A DNA stretch of 64,000 nucleotides from Darksidea phi. Its lineage: Eukaryota > Ascomycota > Dothideomycetes > Pleosporales > Lentitheciaceae. The DNA lies in assembly GCA_030770425.1 (NCBI GenBank), contig JASJFT010000003.1, positions 657,199-721,198 on the forward strand, in the 5' to 3' direction. Positions 44,691 through 55,756 of the stretch are shown here, in pieces. The notes beneath the pieces were generated by a model, which saw nothing but the letters and a program-made list of their open reading frames with translations, was not told the DNA's origin and ran no database searches. The translations under genes were made by a program, and so were the position numbers. The stretch's first letter is position 1; the number at the start of each line of letters is the position of its first letter.

Positions 44691-46845
44691 CGGGTGTCGA
44701 GGACGTTTGCCGCCTTATTTCAACCTTGAGCATTTACCTTTATATTTCCACCTTGACCCTTCTAATATCAAGCAACGCCACATCATTTTCTGGTGTTTGC
44801 ATCAATGAGCAGCTGGCCGTGGAAGAGTTCGGGTCCCGTCGTGGACAGCTCGACAGGGCTTAGGACATGACTTCCAGCTCAGTTTTTACCCTACCTCCGA
44901 AACCTCACGGTGAGCTCGCAAGTCGTAAGATTCCGTCTCCAGGCTATAAGGATTATGTCAGGGCCCTTTGCCCGCGAAACCCTTCTCCACTCACCCTTCA
45001 TTCTTCTTTCAAATCCTAGAGCTCAAACTTATAGCTGCCATGCTCCTACATTAGACTTTCAGGACGGGACAGCTAGCTAGTGCTATCACGCGTCGGCCAC
45101 CGGAAGTCGACTGTCTGCCTTCCGAACTAAGAGGAAAGAGCGACATTGAGCAAAAAGAGCATAGGGCTTTCCTTTCCATAGTCACCGTCTACAAGGCCGA
45201 ATACTAGTTATTGAAGATATGACTGTTGATGTTATCGAGCTTTTGGATACAGACCTAGACTTCGGTCCCCTTCTCTTAGCAATGCTCCCACACACCGTTT
45301 ACAAAGTAGGTATGCGCCATCAAACATCTGATGAAACGACTTTGGCATCTCGTCTCCAGGGTGGTGGTGACTATATGAAGATATCATACCATCGTCCCGT
45401 AACATGTGGCGATAGCTATCCGTTCCAGGTGGGAGATTAATCGGAGGCACTACTATCGATCGCAACCTGGACTTTCCACATTCCACGACTATTAGACTTA
45501 CATGATATCGTAAATCTATCATCAAGCATCGAAAAAGCGAAGACTCCTAGATAGATAGGTACGTAAAATAATAGTCCAGAGTCCTCTCTACGCTCCCCAT
45601 TCTAGTTAGGCTTGGTATTAGTTGACGCGCCTCTTGGAAAGACATCTTTCCTCGCTGCTGAGCACAAGAACAAAGGAGATAATATATGGAGTAGTCTGTT
45701 TAAACTTTACACCACCCTTCAACGGATCATACGAAGACTTCACAAAGAACCACCTACATTCTCTGGTCCAGAGATTGGAGACATGTAATCAACCCTTCCA
45801 CGGGGTGCAATGATTGCATCAAAATGTACAAGTACAACGGTGACCAACCTACAACATCTCGCCAAGCTTAAATATATACAGTATCTCCGAGAGTGGCAGT
45901 GCTGGCTCCAGACGACGCAGTATAATTTCCCAGCATAAGCTCAGATCTCTAAGTAATCCGCAAACTCGACTCGACTCAATCACATCACACGATTCGCCAA
46001 ACTCGGACCCAACGCAGAGCTATGCTATCGATAATCTTACGCAAGACTTTGCCATCATCAATACTGATACCGAGACTGCAGGTCACAGCTTAGAGATAAT
46101 ACTCCCAGTCATCATCACCTCTTGGTTCAAATCACCAATACACGGCGATTGTATACAGAGAGAGCGAAGACCGGCTACGTCTGGTCTTTGTTCCGAGGGC
46201 TACGTCGCTCGCTTTGTTTAGTATGAATACGGAGGATTTACCGGGACGCTAGTCGTTTGGGGTTATACTTTGCGGTTGGTTATACTAGTATACTAGTTAC
46301 GGCGGTAGTTTTTGTTGTGGCTTGGCTATCGTCAGGGAGGAGTGCGGAGGATATTTACGTAGCTTCGTGTTTGGGCAAAACGATAAACGAGGCTAGGTTG
46401 GGTACCGGAGGTAAAGAGCGTGGAGCGGCGCGAGCCGGGAGGCGTGAAGTGGGGTCTCGCACGGCTGAGAGTAGTGGGGTCAATCCATGGAACGAGATAT
46501 TGTGGAATGATGAGCTGAGCTCCTCTGTATAGTGTTCTTGGTGAGGCGGGGGTTTCAGTATGGCTTTGAGTGGCATGAGGTAGGACCATTGCGGCTTGTA
46601 AGATATGTATGCGAGTTGGGGACAAGTGATATATTTTGGTATGAGAGTATGGAAATTATTGCCTTTTCGTTTATTCATCAAGTCGTCTCCATGCCGTTAT
46701 GCTTTCATTACTTAGATATTATTACCACAAGTGCCGAGATGGCGGTCCTCCTCATCCAATGTCCACTCAATGTCCCTCGTCTCAATTGTTGTCGCGTTGG
46801 CTGGGCTCTTCGGGATAAGCTCCGTGCCCTTGGTAGCGAGTATGC
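44691..46845. other. AT-rich stretch, no supported gene
   Basis: Only short ORFs are present (for example 46257-46532, with a hydrophobic start). None is recognisable and stops are frequent in all frames. Confidence 0.35.
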
Positions 46846-48352
46846 TTAGTACATGCGCAGCAGCCTAGTATTCATGTTAGCGCCAATCTTAGAAACTTCT
46901 AGCACATCGTCGCATACCTTCGCGTTGACTGTGAGGGTATCGGGGTTAGCGTTGTCATAGGTATCGCAAGCTTGGTGATAGCATGCGTCCTGCTCGACAC
47001 CAGTTCCCGTATGAAGCCCGCCTACTGGCAGGCCGATGTTGAAGAATGACTGGTAGTCGCTACCTCCCGTGAAACGCGCAGCGGTGACATTGATTCCTTT
47101 GCTCGTCATGTCGTCCACGAAGATCTTCTCGATGACATCGGAGCCAGCCGGCGCCTTGAGGCCTGTAGAATGGTTAGCCATGTTGCCCTTTTCTGACGTC
47201 TGAGCAGACAAACTTACCATGCGTGCTGCCATCGCCATCAAAAACACCGAAATATCCCCGGGACACCATGTCGAAGTTGAGGTAGGCGAGGATATCGTTC
47301 CGTGCGGAAGCGTTCAGGCTGGCGACGTATGCTTTCGAGCCGAGAAGCCCGTTCTCTTCAGCGCCCCACCAAGCAAATCGCACTTTGTTCTTGACGCTAA
47401 ACTTCTCCAAGGCGGTCTTGACTTCCAGGACTAAACTGGACCCAGATCCATCGTCATTGATTCCAGCACCGGCTACAACACTGTCGAGATGCCCGCCGAG
47501 CATAATGACGTTGGTCGGATCCCCGTCCTTTGTCTCTGTGAAGATGTTCTGGGTGATCTTTGTCTCGACGGTCTGTGTTTGCTGGAAGTACGCAGTAATT
47601 TCCTCTCCGGCCCGTAGGCGCGCCACGAACGCTTCGCCATCAACTTTGTTGATATACCCCCCTGGCACATACTCCTCCGGGTTAGGATTTGATAGCGTCC
47701 CACCAGTGACCGGTGTCTCAACATCGCTGTAGATAATTACAGCGATAGCACCCGCAGCGGCGGCAGGCTTCAGCCGCCCAGCAAGCGTCGTTCCATCCGG
47801 ACATGTGCCCCTCTGCACCAGCACTATCTTGCCCTTGACATCTAGATCCTTGTACGATTCGTTTGTGCAGCCTTCAGGCCCGGATGCTCCGAGCGCGAGT
47901 GCGGCTGTGATCCCCTCCGCACTTGTTGAAGGCGAGTACGACAAGCCGATCACATGGTACGATTGATTGTCGACGCCGAAGGCTATCGAATCGACGTGAT
48001 TGAAGAGTGCTGGGAAGTCCTGCACCCAAGTGTTGAAGTTTGGCGAGTCCTTCGTTCGCGAGAGGATGTATTCGACCGACGCTGCGTAGCCGGGGAATCC
48101 GAAGGCTCTGTTGCCGCCGTTGGCTTTTGCGATCGCGTCCAGCTTTTGGAGGTTGCCCATCAAACTGCGCAAACCTTGTCAGTTGAGTCCAATTGCTTTC
48201 AATCGCGAGTTAACACACCCATCGGTCGTGATCAGATCCTGCAATGGCTTGGAGCTGACTGGTGGTCGCGGGTAATCGTACGTCGACTTCGGCAAGGCAG
48301 CACCGAACACCTGCGCAGCGCCCGCCACCAGAATGCCACTTTGGAGCTTCAT
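46846..48352 (-). CDS. Secreted M28-family aminopeptidase
   Basis: Exons 48352-48219, 48164-47218 and 47162-46846 (1398 nt, 465 aa) with GT...AG introns of 54 and 55 nt. The protein starts with a signal peptide (MKLQSGILVAGAAQVFGAA). A PA (protease-associated) domain spans roughly 110-250 (GKIVLVQRGTCPDG, then AAGAIAVIIYSDV). The zinc-dependent M28 domain has ligands in GGHLDSV, NDDGSGS, WWGAEENGLLGS, LNFDMVS and GLHTGTG. These are the expected His, Asp, Glu, Asp and His of a two-zinc site. The length and layout match fungal aminopeptidase Y-like enzymes, which remove N-terminal residues from peptides outside the cell. It looks intact and functional. Confidence 0.92.
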
Positions 48353-49001
48353 TTCGACTGAACGCGAAATCGAAAATCCACAAATCCGCCTCAATCCCAA
48401 ACCACGGACATGCGCATTTTATAGCCTTGGTCGCCTCCTCAATTAAGATTAATTGCGCGCATGCGCCGGCAATCTTTCGCCATCCTTATCGCGCTGGCAA
48501 AGTCTCGGCCGTCGTACAACTTCAAGCAGGTCCCAAGAGGATAAACGGTTCGACTAGGCGTGCCAAGCGCGGAGCGTAGTAGAATGCTTAACACCTTCCG
48601 GATAAAGTCATGGCACGCGAGCATTGCTGTGATCGACGGTGACAAGGGTGGCACTGATGCAGTTTTGAGCAATGCAAGGCACATCTTCATCCTCTACAAC
48701 TCATACATTGACAATGACCCACTAACGACAGAACTCCCTCAGCGCGAGCCACCAAATATGCTCACTTCGTCGCCCCAGATAGAGTCCGCTAGTTTTCCCA
48801 CCAAAGTACCATCGCGCACCACGCAACAAGGTCCAGAAATCTGACCACGCATTCCAAGGATGTAGTCTAACCGAGCAGGAAAGAAGCATAGACAAAAGTG
48901 TTGCTAAAAAGCCAACAACAACAGTTGCCAATGTTCATCGCACTCTTGACATGAAGGTACGTCAACGACCAAGCCATTTCATCTACTCCACAACGGCACT
49001 C
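48353..49001. other. Intergenic, promoter side of the aminopeptidase
   Basis: No recognisable ORF or RNA. Short frames only. Confidence 0.4.
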
Positions 49002-49643
49002 TCATCCAAGCCTTCCGCTTGGTGAAGGAGCCTGTCCTCCTGTCCGCGTATTAGTAGGGCACGTTATAGCAGTTTGTCTTTTACAAGACAGCGAATGTAC
49101 CTCAATCATCCACTCCAAGCCATGCCGCTCCCGCCAGCTCATGACATCCATTTCATAGAAGTCCTCGACTATTCTCGGGGGATCGCTCTCGTCCGTGCAA
49201 TAACAACCGGCGCGTGTCATGATGTGGAATTCGATGCCGGCGGATCCACTCTCCGTCAGAGCCAGATAGGTGCCTGAGAAAAGCCCCAAGTAACGCTCAA
49301 AATCGAGAATGGAGGTCTGGCAACTGATGGTGATCTCAATTCGCACCCCCCGTCGATGACGAAGCAGTTGAAGCTTCTCAAGGGACTGCGCCACTCGAAG
49401 CATCGTCGCGTTTGAGAGGGCATCTCCCTGGTCATAACGTCTAAGCGGTCCCACACGGATGTGCACACTGGAGATGATGTCCTTGCGTTGTACTCCAAAC
49501 TCCAGGGGATCGGCTTCAAGGTATGAGGCCAGGTTCTCCAGGTTAACAGTGTCGAATATCCCTGCTTGCACCCAGAACGCCTGCATTGCGCTTATGAGGT
49601 CGCTGAAACTCGGATTAGTGATATTTACAGGCCAACGCGGAAC
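49002..49643 (-). CDS. Unrecognised protein, possibly truncated at its start
   Basis: The first Met of the open frame (49586) gives 194 aa, MQAFWVQAGIFDTVN..., but the frame is open upstream to 49643 and reads PRWPVNITNPSFSDLISA without an ATG. Directly before it, in the same frame, is the TAA that ends the acidic protein gene. The sequence is coherent, with ISSVHIRVGPLRRYDQGDAL and a possible beta-strand-rich layout, like the C-terminal half of fungal proteins that begin with an F-box or 2EXR-type segment. That resemblance is tentative. It may be a relic of a longer gene cut by the TAA, or a separate gene whose first exon I do not see. Confidence 0.5.
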   Translation of the reverse strand, partial: VPRWPVNITNPSFSDLISAMQAFWVQAGIFDTVNLENLASYLEADPLEFGVQRKDIISSVHIRVGPLRRYDQGDALSNATMLRVAQSLEKLQLLRHRRGVRIEITISCQTSILDFERYLGLFSGTYLALTESGSAGIEFHIMTRAGCYCTDESDPPRIVEDFYEMDVMSWRERHGLEWMIEVHSLSCKRQTAITCPTNTRTGGQAPSPSGRLG

Positions 49644-50235
49644 TTAGAGCTTACTTCCGAGCCACCGAAATCCTCGCTCCGAGGGCTCGCTCTCTACGCG
49701 TATAAGGTTAGAGCCACCTTCACGGTGACGCCGTAACAGTCCATCATCGAACTTACTCAGCTGCAAGCGCAGTCCACTTCGTCCACGCCCTATCCAAACA
49801 TTATTAGCGCTGCATCTCGAATGTGTGAAAGCAAACTCACGAGTGCATGGCCTCAAAGGCCGTGGGGTTTCCCTCGACGCGCTCCTCATCTCCGTCATTG
49901 GCACCGTCCAGGGTTTGGTCGTCATCATCAACGGCTTGGCCGTCACCGTCGTAGTTCTCATTGTCGCCGTCGTATCCATGGTCATCTCCATCGGCGGGGG
50001 AGTCCTCTGCATCAACATGGTGGTTGGTGCGTTCGAAGACCTGGGCAACTCCGCGGAAAGGCGGGTGGTCTTCCTCGGCGGACTCGTCACGTTCCAAGTC
50101 CATACTCTCTCCTTCGGAAGGCTGGTCACCGTATTCCTCGTAGTCATAAGGCTGGCCGGTACCGGTACTCCGGTTTTCGAAGTCCTCATCGCTTCCCTGA
50201 GCCCATTCACGGGCGTAGCTGGTGCTTCCCTCCAT
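49644..50235 (-). CDS. Acidic Asp/Glu/Gly-rich protein with basic tail
   Basis: Two exons from the ATG at 50235 (MEGSTSYAREWAQGSDEDF), with the intron (GTGAGT...GATGCAG) near 49842-49809. The first about 130 residues are strongly acidic and low-complexity (DGDDHGYDGDNENYDGDGQA), probably disordered. After the intron the protein turns basic (WIGRGRSGLRLQLSKF, LLRRHREGG) and stops at TAA 49644-49646. The frame is also open far upstream of 50235 (to 50529), so the true start may lie further up. No known domain is seen. Acidic-then-basic layout suggests a nuclear or chromatin-associated role, but that is only inference. Confidence 0.5.
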
Positions 50236-50792
50236 TTTGTATCGAACCCCAGACAGCAAGTCAAAGCAAAGGTATGTGAGGTCGTAGTCTGGGAAGCGCT
50301 GGAGGATGGCGATGAGGGGAAAGGCGAGGGGGAGAAGCGAGCGAAAAGTTTTCAACAAAACAAAACAGTCGAGAGGCCGAGTGAAGGCGATGTCAGACGC
50401 GCTAGCGCGCGAGCACTCATTCACTCGGAGGGCCATTGCAGAGCAGAAGAAACTTCTAGCGCTATAGAGCGTGAGTGAAAGCGAGTCTGCGGCGGTGCCT
50501 AGGCAACCGACGGCGCATGGGGGAAACACTTATCTCGTCCTTCTCGGTCGACGCGCTTCGAGAAAGTTTGTTTCATGGCTGGTGTTGGAGATGCGGGATA
50601 GAGGAAGGCTGTTGGCTTCCAATCTTTCGTAGAAAGGTGCTGGGGATGGGTAAAAAGTATTGAATGCTGAGGAAGGAGGCAGAGAAACTTGTATAAAAAG
50701 GATAGCACCTAGCGGACGAAAGCGTGACGTCACCATCCCGACATCCGGATCTATTACCCCTCATCAAGTGACACATACTTGATTTGGATTTG

Positions 50793-50870
50793 TATAGTAG
50801 AGTCTCCTTATAACGTCCGCACGAGATATAGTAAGAGTTTGTATATAGTAGAGATACTATGCTATACCTT
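50793..50870. repeat. Dispersed repeat relic, copy C (transposon-end-like)
   Basis: Similar to 1363-1440. It carries GTAGAGTCTCCTTATAACG and AAGAGTTTGTATA, the look of a Tc1/pogo terminal repeat or a MITE end. A short second block with ACAGTACAGCGCTCTAAACC near 51033-51055 could be the other end. Element ends and target duplication could not be confirmed by eye. Confidence 0.4.
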
Positions 50871-51573
50871 ATGCATCCTCAGTCTTCAATAACAGCGAGA
50901 GTAGTAGTACCAACACGCCTTCCTCAAACTTCCTCAAACCTACCATTAACACCTACTAACAACATATATATCTTCACCAACAACCGTTCGCCTAGACCTA
51001 TAGCAGACTAAATTAGACTATAAAGCTATTCGAGTACAGTACAGCGCTCTAAACCTTTCGAATATCGCGGCGGAGCATCCCCGGCGCTACAGGGGGGAGG
51101 AGGTACTGTTGATAGGGCTCCTCGATTATAAGAAACTATTGGTACAAAACCAACTAACGTTACACGCTGGATATACTCAAGGGAACGAGCGGCGATAGGA
51201 TCCTCGTGTAGCTGTTGGTAGTTGCCTGCACAAGTGATACATATATTACTGTATTAAATATTTAAATAAAGGTTTTCGCGATAATTCTCCTTTGTAGAGC
51301 TATTATTTCTGGACTGATGGTTGTATCCGATGTTCTGCGTCTGTACGCTTTATACTCTGATCTACGTTGTGTCTTGGATCGACAGAGAATGGAGAACCGG
51401 GTTCTATCGTTCGGATGAAATGAGTAATGGAACTTCGTATTTAGTATACGACGCGATGGCTGCTACTCATTCGAAACATTCAAATAAAGGGATATAGACC
51501 TCTCTGTATATATTCTATATTCTTTATATATTTCCAACCCAACCCAACCACTCGGCTATCATTAATGCTCCGA
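50871..51573. other. AT-rich DNA, no supported gene
   Basis: It contains the possible transposon remnant described at 50793-51055 and a short match to the plus-strand ORF start at 39354-39383 (ACGACGCGATGGCTGC). No gene seen. Confidence 0.4.
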
Positions 51574-53711
51574 TCATTTGCTAGCTGGAGCCTCGCCCCT
51601 CGCCAACCCAAAGCAAGTCGCCATCTTGAAGAAGACGTCAATGTTGCTGTACACACCGCCGAAAATCTCGGCGCAAGGACCTTGGGCAAAGACAGGCACA
51701 TCGGTGAGCGAGTGCACGCCCTGGTCGTTCTCAACAGGTAGCGTGCCATTGAGCAGGATACCGCCCTCGCCGTCTTCGGGGTTGGCATAAAAGTCCTCAG
51801 AGTCCTCCTCAATCTCAACCGCCGGTTCACGCGGGCCGTCCTTGCGAACGCTCCAGGTCTCGCGACGATCGGGGTCGGCCATGAGACCTTGGAACAGGGT
51901 GTAACGCGGATCCCAGTTGCGTGGGAAGTTGGAGTCGGTGTAGGTCAGGTTACCCGTGTTCTGGTACTGCGAGAGACCGGAGTTCTGGTAGACACCGATG
52001 GCATCGCGCTTCTTGCGGTCGGTGTTCTGCGCGGCGAGGTACTGAGTGTCGACACTGCCCATGACGTCGAAGCCGTGGCCATGGTCGGCGGTGACGAGGA
52101 CGAGGGTCTCCTTGAGGCAGTCTGTCTCGTTGAGCTTGTTGAAGACGGCTTTGATGGTGTCGTCGAGCTCGAGGAGTTCGCCGAGAGCGCGGTCGTAGTC
52201 GAGGGCGTGCATCATCTTGTCAATCGAGGCGGCTTCGCTCATGAGGAAGAAGCCCTTGTCGCCGGAGCGGGTCCGAAGAATATCAAGAGCCTTGAGTGTC
52301 ATGTCTTTCAGACCGGGCTGGTCGAGAGCGGCACTCTTGTCACCGGTGGGAGAAAGAGACTGGTTCAGGTTGTCGCGGTAGACGTTACGATCGAGCCACT
52401 TGGCCATGTTTGAAACGGTGAAAATGCCGAGGGCCCTCTCCTCGCTCGAAGCTGCGAGAAGCGAAGTGCGGTTGTGGAGTACCTGGTAGCCCTTGTTGGC
52501 GAACTCGTCGTAGTAGGTCTTGTTTTGGTATGTCTTGCCACCAAGCTCGGGAGAGTAGAATTGCTCGGCACCACCGCCGAAGAGGACATCAGGACCGTCC
52601 CACTCGGTCCAGGTGTAGTTGGTGATACCGTTGAGGAAGGAATCGACAACGGCACCATACTCGCTACGGGCACGAGTGTGGGCTGTCAGGCCAGCCGGTG
52701 TAGCGTCGGCGACGAAAGCTGTCGACACGATGCCGACATGGCCGCCGGTGAGTCGGTGGAAGATCTCAGCAATGGTTTCGACCTTGGGGTCGTCGAAAGG
52801 GCTCTTGGACGAATCGGCATAGACACCAAGGCAGTTGACAGAGCTCTTGTGTCCGGTGTAGAGGGCAGAGGCAGAGTTGGCGGAGTCGGTGATGAAGCTA
52901 TCAATGGAATGCGTCATCTGGTGACCGAGAACGGGGAACTTGTCCATCTGCATCGTCGTCTGGTACTTGCCGTTCACACTCTTGTGCCCGATCAAGCGTG
53001 CTGCCGTGATCATGTTGGTGGTCATGCCGTCTCCAATGAAGAGGATGATGTTCTTCGCCTTGCGCTCCTCGGCCAGGTCACGAACGAGCCATGTCGCAGA
53101 GGTGGTGCTACCGTTGTTGTAGTGGAGAGTTGCGGTGTACTCGCCCGGCTCGTAGAGAGCAAGTCGGCGGTATGCCTTGGCCCTCACGTCCACGAGCGAA
53201 GGCGTTTCGGCATCCCTGGCGAACAAATCTGCCATGTCCGTTAGAGTGACGAAATCGCGACCTAAACCAGAGTCCAGCTTACCCTCATACCACGTGAAGG
53301 TCCAATTCTCTAACTTCGGCTCCTCAATGTCGAAGAACTCTGTCACCGGCACCGCCTCTCCATCACCTTTAGCGATGGTAAATGTGAACTTTTCATCCGG
53401 AGGAAGCCCGATCACCTCAGAGCCGTTCTGTGGGGCGTGGACCTCGAGGCGGATGTCGAAATACTGGCCGGCGAGGAAGTCGGCTCTGGGGTCACTCGGT
53501 CAGAGGGAGCTTCTCCCGAGTTTTATTTGTGCCAAATGCTTACTGGTCAGGCGGAAAGACGCATCCTGAAGTTTCGTCAGCTCAAATTCTCCGTTGCGGC
53601 GCGGGCGAACCTACCGAGCGTTGGGCACGTTCCCAGACGCTGGAAGTGCTGCGCGGAGGCAGCGCTCACGAGCAGAGCTGCCGCGACACCAATTGCCTTG
53701 ATAGACGCCAT
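51574..53711 (-). CDS. Secreted alkaline phosphatase, with a 22-nt micro-exon
   Basis: Exons 53711-53615, 53565-53544 (22 nt) and 53485-51574 (2031 nt, 676 aa). Signal peptide MASIKAIGVAAALLVSAASA. Exons 1-2-3 join to give FQRLGTCPTLGCVFPPDQ, then ADFLAGQYFDIRLEVHAP, a conserved start of this fungal family. Metal and active-site regions are FIGDGM (metal Asp), DSANSASALYTG (nucleophile Ser), FVADATPAGLTAHT, FFLMSEAASIDKMMHA and VTADHGHG. The enzyme hydrolyses phosphomonoesters outside the cell, and the length fits the long fungal alkaline phosphatase-like group. All catalytic residues I can place are present. The first two introns are 49 and 58 nt. Confidence 0.92.
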
Positions 53712-54275
53712 GGTTCACAGGTTGGAAGCTGTGGGGAGGGAGAGGGTGGAAGGCCCGCGACGCGTCCGAAATTCTGGGAGCTTGCAGCTTTTAAAAGTTG
53801 CATGGGAGCTCACCCATGAGCCGCGTGCCTCGACCTGCAGGATCCCGGTCGTTCAGCCGTCTCTTATTAGCCCGCACTCGGCCCATGTCCGTCAGCGGCG
53901 CAGCGGGCACTCAGTTGGTGGAGAGGCTGGGCGGGGTTAAAGCATCCCCCCGTGGCATATCTGCATGCTGTCACTGCTGGATTTTGGTCGCCATTCCCGC
54001 AACCGGGTAGGCCGACGCTCCCGCTATTGTGGCTCCCGGCGTGTCCGTCAACACCAAGGATGGGCGAGCTGCCTCTTCGAGCATGGCCGGCACCGCGTGT
54101 TGTTGTCCGGAAGCGTGATTCGCGGGGGAGCTCGTCCCTAGGCGAATTCCCGGCAGCTAATTAGCGCGACTCCCGTATTTTTCATCTCAACTCACAACAG
54201 AGACGAGACGAGACGACGACTTGTCCTGATTCCGCACGCCGGCTTCGGGAGCAGGCGCAAAGTCTCGAGAGCATC
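53712..54275. other. Intergenic, promoter side of the phosphatase
   Basis: No recognisable ORF or RNA. Confidence 0.4.
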
Positions 54276-54831
54276 GTGCACGTCGCTGTCGCAGCGGCTG
54301 CTCCATTACAACTACCCCAGGCGACTACGCTGAAGGCGGCTCCAAACAAGGCGTCACGGCCGGGTGCGCGAAATCGTGTTCCGCGAACTGTATCGCCAAA
54401 CGCTGATGACACTCCTTATACCGCGATGAACCGACCTCGGAATCTAGAGTTCGCTTTCGTGAAGTGGGAAGACGATGAGGAGGGGCGGGAGAAGCGGTAT
54501 GCAGGACGACGGGCGTGCCTTTCGTAGCTGCGGGAATCAGGCAGCTGAATCACGAGGCGTACATGCATAACCGGCTACGGATGAATGTCAGCTGAAAGAC
54601 GCGCAACGGCAGGCTGTGTTCGCACCGTATGAACGCTTGAGTAAAGACGAGTTTGAGAAGTTAGGCCGTCCGAAGCCGCATGTTGGTTCGAAGGAGACGA
54701 AGCAAAGAGCTATGGAGCGGTTTGAGAGCGATGCGAGAGATGCATGGCCTGGGGCATATGTGCATGTTAAGCCAGTGGGCTATGTTTGGATGTTGTACGC
54801 TTCACAGGATAACCGTGGCGACTGGGATTGA
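54276..54831 (+). CDS. Hypothetical gene, splicing uncertain
   Basis: Two coding-looking pieces: 54276-54527 ends with NRPRNLEFAFVKWEDDEEGREKR-type sequence from an inner Met (54425). The second, from about 54592 (AQRQAVFAPYERLSKDEFEK, then GRPKPHVGSKE) reaches a TGA at 54829. They are in different frames; a GT...AG intron near 54523-54588 or a frameshift could join them, but I could not settle on one. No domain recognised. Confidence 0.35.
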
Positions 54832-55050
54832 TGGGACGAGATTGGGAACATCCGCGCTGTGGCCATAACGGAGATGGCTAAAAGGCTGCGGGGCTTGACC
54901 ATTCTTCAAAATATCGTGTTGTCGCCAGATTTGAAACATCCAACGGGGAGAAGATCGCTTCTCCGAGTATACAAGTACATGGCTGTCCGTAGCCGGCGCA
55001 GAATCGTGGTATATATGGTACAACGCGCGTGAAGCCCCACAACCTTCTCT

Positions 55051-55756
55051 TCAATAAAACCTCGCCCCGTTAACCGTCTCGACCTTGACGGGCCCCTCTT
55101 GCGCTGCTTTTTGCTCCCCTCCACTACCTCTCTCCTTGCGTGCCTCTTCCACAGCAGCCTCCCGTATCGCCCTCCGTGCCTTCTTGCTCTGGAACAGCAA
55201 TTCCTCGTCTTCGATATCCTTTACAACTGCAATCTGTCAGCCATGATCCAATTCGCCCCGCACCCTCTCTCGCAGCCCGTTTATAGGAATGAGCTAGCAT
55301 GTACTCACTTTCCGCCCACTCGCCTTCCTCGCCAGCATCCCCGGTCCCCAGCACCTTTTCAACATCCACCTCCTCGCCCGCCTGCACCCTCTCAATAACC
55401 TCCCTGAGAATCCCTATCTTCGCCTCGGCCCTCCGCATATCGCGCGCCCGCTCCTGCTTCAACCACAGCATCTGTATAGCCTGGCTCCCCACCAGCAATC
55501 CCAACACGATGTACGGCGTTGCGGGATTCCATTCTCGGCGGCTGGAGGGTCGCGGCCGTTCTTTCAAGGGCTTCGGTATCATCGAGGCCCAGAACGAGGG
55601 TTGCAGGATGCGCGGGACGGTGAGATGGCGCGGGTGCGAGAGCTGGGGGGAGAGGAGGGCGAAGGTGCGCGTTTGCGGGCGCAGGGAGCATGTCATGATG
55701 GTGCGGTAGGCGTGCGGGGTGCGCAGGAGTTGGCGCAATAGGCTTCGAGCGTCCAT
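55051..55756 (-). CDS. Mitochondrial membrane protein, DUF5321/Ina17-like
   Basis: Exons 55756-55309 and 55226-55051 (624 nt, 207 aa), joined by an 82-nt intron (GTGAGT...TTGCAG). The joint gives EWAEIVKDIEDEELLFQSKK. A basic, Arg-rich N-terminus (MDARSLLRQLLRTPHAYRT) is a likely mitochondrial targeting sequence. The family signature SFWASMIPKPL precedes one membrane segment (YIVLGLLVGSQAIQMLWL) and a coiled-coil-like region with VIERVQAGEEVDVEK. This pattern matches a fungal family related to Ina17, which helps assemble the peripheral stalk of ATP synthase in yeast; function here is inferred from family. I chose the Met at 55756; Met at 55816 (longer) or 55696 (shorter) are possible. Confidence 0.82.

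Noticed and set aside
52474..53244. Plus-strand ORF of 256 codons
   Set aside because: Antisense shadow of the alkaline phosphatase gene; GC-rich codon use creates long open antisense frames.
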